NCBI GenBank assembly: GCA_902806565.1
Contig: CADCXA010000029.1
Location: 1-64,000 of the forward strand
Source of the DNA: Hypoxylon rubiginosum
Lineage: Eukaryota; Ascomycota; Sordariomycetes; Xylariales; Hypoxylaceae
Direction of reading: 5' to 3'
Length of the DNA: 64,000 nucleotides
The notes beneath the pieces are model-generated. The model was given only the letters and a program-made list of their open reading frames with translations. It was not told the DNA's origin and did no database searches. The translations under genes and the position numbers were made by a program. Position 1 is the first letter of the stretch. Each line of letters starts with the position of its first letter. Shown here piece by piece: positions 60,298 to 64,000 of this stretch.

Positions 60298-61725
60298 GGT
60301 AACTAACACCAGGACTGACCTGGCGGGGAGGATTCGAAAGACTCCTTAGACACAGAATTGGGGGGGGGGGGGTCTTACGATTGGTTTATAGAACATGACT
60401 TCGAAGGGAGGAGACATCTATATCCTGAAGTATTCGTATGGCCTAGTGTACTTATCTAACGACATCCTCGGTTTCTGTCTTTCCATTTTACCATAGTTCA
60501 GGGCTGGCTCTAGGCCTTACTCTACTACAGCTGCCAAACCACATTGATTATCCTTACACTATTGCCATGCAGTATAACGTTGCAGTACCATCTTCATCGT
60601 CCAATGTCAGTTTCAAGGTGACACACTTCGGACCCCTGACTCTAATCATCCTCATGATCATTTACCCTCGTCGAATGTCAGAAGGGTTGATTCTTACTTC
60701 AGGACGGGTAGGGCCGAAAGCTACGGTGTTTGGATTTTGTCGTGTAAGTGAAAATTTTCCCATGGCAACATAAAGCAGCGAGTTGTTCTTGGCCAGGTAC
60801 CTGACAGTCCAGGCACGGCAAGGTAAGCCTCGACACAACGCTTACACGTTGCATTGCGGCTCCAGCAAGATATCTATAGTTTAAGGGGTTACATTCTTGG
60901 CCTATTTGCCAACCACCAATCATCAATCAACATTACATTATTATCCAACCTTCGGTATATTCGAACCAATTACGAGAGACTTTACCTCTTGTATAACTCA
61001 CATGTAAGCTCATAGGATTTAATAGTACTACCCAGCCCATATTACAAACTTGAACATGTGTGAGCAATACTTAGAAGCCAAGACTCGATCATGAATAAGG
61101 CTACGAGATATATTCGCCCAAGCTTCCTTTTAGTGAGACGACAAGGATCCAACATTCAATTAATCTAACCTTCATAAGCAGCATGATAAATTTTCACATA
61201 GTATGAGGTAGCATTATACATATATTTATTATCCACAAGCCTGACCATAAGGCAATTCCTTCCTGTGAACGGACCTGTGTCTGAACCAGGGGGCTTACCA
61301 TACACAGGGTGGAATGTAACAACCGGTCTGATCTAAGATTTCTGTCTAAGAGGTTTCTAACGTCGTAGGAATATTTATTGACATAAAACTCAAATGATTC
61401 GTCCGGCAGTTTCGTTTCCTTCTTCATAGCCCTTCGTGTAGCATCTAGGTACTTGCCCCTGAATGCTGACATCAAAATTTGCTCCAATATCTACCGAGGT
61501 ATGCTAGGTCAACGACATGTAACCATACCAAATGATCGACTGTAGAAGATAGTAATACATGAGACGGCATGAACTTTTGCTATCACTACTCTTACCCTGG
61601 GTAGATACCCTCAGATATTTCCTCCTCAGTTTGCTGATTATGATACAGAACGGCCATCCTCCCAGTTTCCTGTGTTGACCATTACGAGACTTGACCTACT
61701 TCTCGTCTTGTTCTTTTTTGACGCC
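60298..61725. promoter_or_regulatory. shared upstream region of chitinase and LysM genes
   Basis: 1.4 kb between two divergent starts. On the minus strand a candidate leader intron (60378-60320, donor GTAAGA, acceptor CCAG) would precede the chitinase ATG. A minus frame at 61194-61487 (no ATG at its start) encodes a charged helical segment (RGKYLDATRRAMKKETKL, FEFYVNKYSYDVRNLLDR) faintly like a retrotransposon gag fragment, but I cannot support it as a gene. The rest shows nothing clear. Confidence 0.45.
60360..60372 (-). repeat. C13 (sense strand) homopolymer in chitinase leader
   Basis: Thirteen G on the plus strand, C in the sense of the chitinase, directly after a GTAAGA donor-like site at 60378-60373. 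Confidence 0.85.
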
Positions 61726-64000
61726 ATGGCTATTATTACTTCGTGCAAGATTATGGGATGCTCCCTAGCTATCTCACTAATTCTACTCTATACCCCTTTA
61801 ACTCACGGTGCGCGGTTCTTCACCGAGGGTGTTCTCCCCGAGGACATAAGCCCGGCTTGTGGAAATGCGCTCATGACCGAGGTCAACTGCAGCCATGCGG
61901 TGCCAGCTCTGCAAGCCGGTACCTTTTACCCCAGAGCCGAGTTGGAACAGATATGCGTGGCGACTTGCGCTTCCTCTCTGGCCGGCTACCATGCCGGGAT
62001 CGTCTCTGCCTGCCAGGAAGACACTTGGGTAGGGTTCCAGGATATCGAGGAGCCAATTGCGCTCGTCTCCGAAATGATGAGATACAATTATAATTACACC
62101 TGCCTTACGGACGGCAGCCGGTTCTGCAATAACGTCGCGGCAGCTTATTCGGTTTTCGTGGATCCTGACACGGCCGGCCTCCCGGGTGGACTCCCCGCAG
62201 GCGGAGACTACGGCGGCATCGAGGTATCGGACCCTTGTGACCGGTGCCTTATCGATACCTTGCGTTTCCAGGCTGGGTCTCCGTATTATAATGGACTAGA
62301 CCTCCAGGAAAGCTCGGTCTACGAGTCGAAGACTTCCAGTTGCGGCATCGCTGATGCGCCCCTGACGAAGACCCCCCTCACGCTGTTCTCGTGAGTTGCA
62401 GACACCATCAATGAGTTATGGTATCTATCAAGCTAATTGAAAATCCAAGGCCAACCGAATACGTCCCTGCTACGCCTACCTGCTCGGGAAAGACATACCA
62501 GATCCAGGCTGATGATGATTGCCATTCGATTTCGGTCTCGCAAGGAATCGGCACAGATTGGCTCTTAACAGATAATGATCTCACGGCTGCTTGCGTCAAC
62601 TTTCCACCCGCCGGAGAGCTCTGCCTCGTGAACACGTGCGAAGTCTACACCGTCGTAGAGGGGGATACCTGCGCATCCATAACCAAGGAATTTGGGATTA
62701 ACGAGTCTCAATTCAGAGCGTGGAATCCGGTTCGTGCTCAAGTTTCTTATAATCGATAACTAGGTATCTAGGAGGGCCAAGGAGAGATGATGAAAAAGAG
62801 ACTAACCTATAGCGAAACTCATAGTCTATCAACGCCGGATGCTATAACATTGAACGCATGGTTGGCAATCAAGTGTGTGTAGCGATTCCGGGCACCCCGT
62901 ATATAACGCCCGCTCCGACAACGATTGCGCCATCCGTCCCGATCACCGCTGCACCCGTTCCGACGAATGTAGCCGAAGGAACAAACACCAATTGCGGTCG
63001 TTATTACGAAGCCATTCCAGGAGACTATTGCAATCTCGTCATCATAAAATTCGCAATTTCCCTGGGCGACTTTCTTTTCCTCAATTCAGGGGTTAACGTG
63101 AATTGCACGAATCTCTTCGCGCAGGAAAGTTATTGCGTGCAAGCCGTAGGGGATAGTGAGTTCAAAATATGAGCCTCCCTCTGATCGAATCGTTCTAACA
63201 TGGCTGATAGTCAACACGTATAGTGGTAGGCCTGGTCACGTCACCTATTCGCTGACGGCAACGAGGAACGCTTCCTTCCAAGACGTTGCAACTCTCCTCC
63301 CGCCCGTTAGCTGGTCGAGCCCAACGCCGACTGCCACCCAGGTCCCACTCGCGAGCGGTAGTCGCGACGATTGTGATAGTTACCTACTCGGCGATTCCTA
63401 CCAGCAAAACTTCACCAACTCCTACCTGACATCGAACTGCCATCTCGCCGCAGAGGTCATGGGAGTCACATTACTAGACCTTGAGACCTGGAACCCTGGT
63501 AAGATTCATATCTGTCTGGGGACAGCCTATGAGTTAGGTACTGACGGCTATCAGTTCTTGGAAATGCGTCCGATCCTTCTTGCGCGTTTGAAACGGGCCT
63601 GCGATACTGCGGCAAGTATTACGAAGGTGACCAGCCTCCGGGCGAAGACCCAAAGTCTCAGTTTCCTATCAGGGTAGGCAGCTTTCGAATAGAGCATCTA
63701 TCCTTTATTTGAAGCTAACATTAGCTTTCCTAGGATGGCATGACGCCGAACTGCACGGATATTGTGGAAGTGGAGTCCACCGGCGGGTTGACCTGCGAGG
63801 AAATCCTGTCCATTTACGAGATCACCCTCTCGCAATTTTATGCTTGGAACCCAAGTGTCGGCCCCGATTGCTTAGGAATGTGGTCAGGTGCGTACACTCC
63901 AACTCCGACCCGTATTGATGATGTGTAAACGTTCTATATACTAACATCTTGCCTGCTTTTAGGATACCAGTACTGTGTTGCGACGAATGAGACGATACCA
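61726..64000 (+). CDS. secreted multi-LysM protein, partial at window end
   Basis: Exons read: 61726-62390, 62450-62729, 62825-63155, 63211-63498, 63555-63673, 63734-63887 and 63963 to beyond 64000; all phases agree. The ATG at 61726 has a good context (GACGCCATGG); a second at 61753 (MGCSLAISLILLYTPLTHG) also gives a signal peptide. After a Cys-rich N-terminal region come LysM modules: TYQIQADDDCHSISVSQ (about 62490), VYTVVEGDTCASITKEFGIN with FRAWNPSINAGC (about 62645), YYEAIPGDYCNLVIIKF (about 63003), a diverged one ending LETWNPVLGN and LRYCGKYYEGDQ (63400-63620), and IVEVESTGGLTCEEILSIYE with FYAWNPSVGPDC (about 63760). LysM modules bind chitin oligomers outside the cell. Such proteins may shield fungal chitin, dampen host chitin sensing, or act with the neighbouring chitinase. 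The C-terminus is not in the window. Confidence 0.88.

Noticed and set aside
61194..61487. Minus-strand 97-codon frame, faintly like a retrotransposon gag segment
   Set aside because: It has no ATG at its start and no flanking element structure, and the resemblance is too weak to annotate.

Overview
The window is nuclear DNA of a filamentous ascomycete (Pezizomycotina, probably Sordariomycete-like). Evidence: many short GT-AG introns (about 48-110 nt), a subgroup C (killer-toxin-like) GH18 chitinase next to a LysM protein, an Ams2/SPT21 GATA factor, and a 20 kb AT-saturated block of the kind left by repeat-induced point mutation (RIP). All gene models were built by reading splice junctions by eye; exon lengths were checked for phase, and conserved family motifs were used to decide junctions.

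Layout. (1) 1-20325: almost pure A/T, no gene, stops in every frame, two visible degenerate repeat structures; ends abruptly. (2) 20.8-28.9 kb: an accessory-looking block with a TPT/DMT transporter, a flavin monooxygenase, a LigB-type extradiol dioxygenase and an MFS (anion:cation symporter type) transporter; the last three could form a small aromatic-metabolism cluster. (3) 29.8-51.6 kb: conserved housekeeping genes: divergent mitoribosomal genes mL38 and uL4m, an ATF/CREB bZIP factor, RPA3 followed in the same frame by a long disordered ORF, the Ams2/SPT21 GATA factor, 3-hydroxyisobutyryl-CoA hydrolase, SmD2 and dihydroxyacetone kinase. (4) 52.4-64 kb: an F-box protein, a ~1,700-residue chitinase of 17 coding exons, and a divergently transcribed multi-LysM protein that runs off the window end.

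The observations most worth a second look are: the RPA3 stop codon, which is the only in-frame stop before a 444-codon open frame and can also be removed by an in-frame 81-nt intron; C homopolymers (6 to 25 nt) lying just after 5' splice donors on the sense strand in several genes; unusual splicing of the chitinase (a 7-nt exon, a GC-AG intron, one junction off by a single base, and an unresolved frame change near the N-terminus); a GATA finger with about 70 residues between its cysteine pairs; and palindromic CCTACCTA/TAGGTAGG elements in a 2.8 kb gene-free interval. I found no tRNA, rRNA, CRISPR array or intact transposon.
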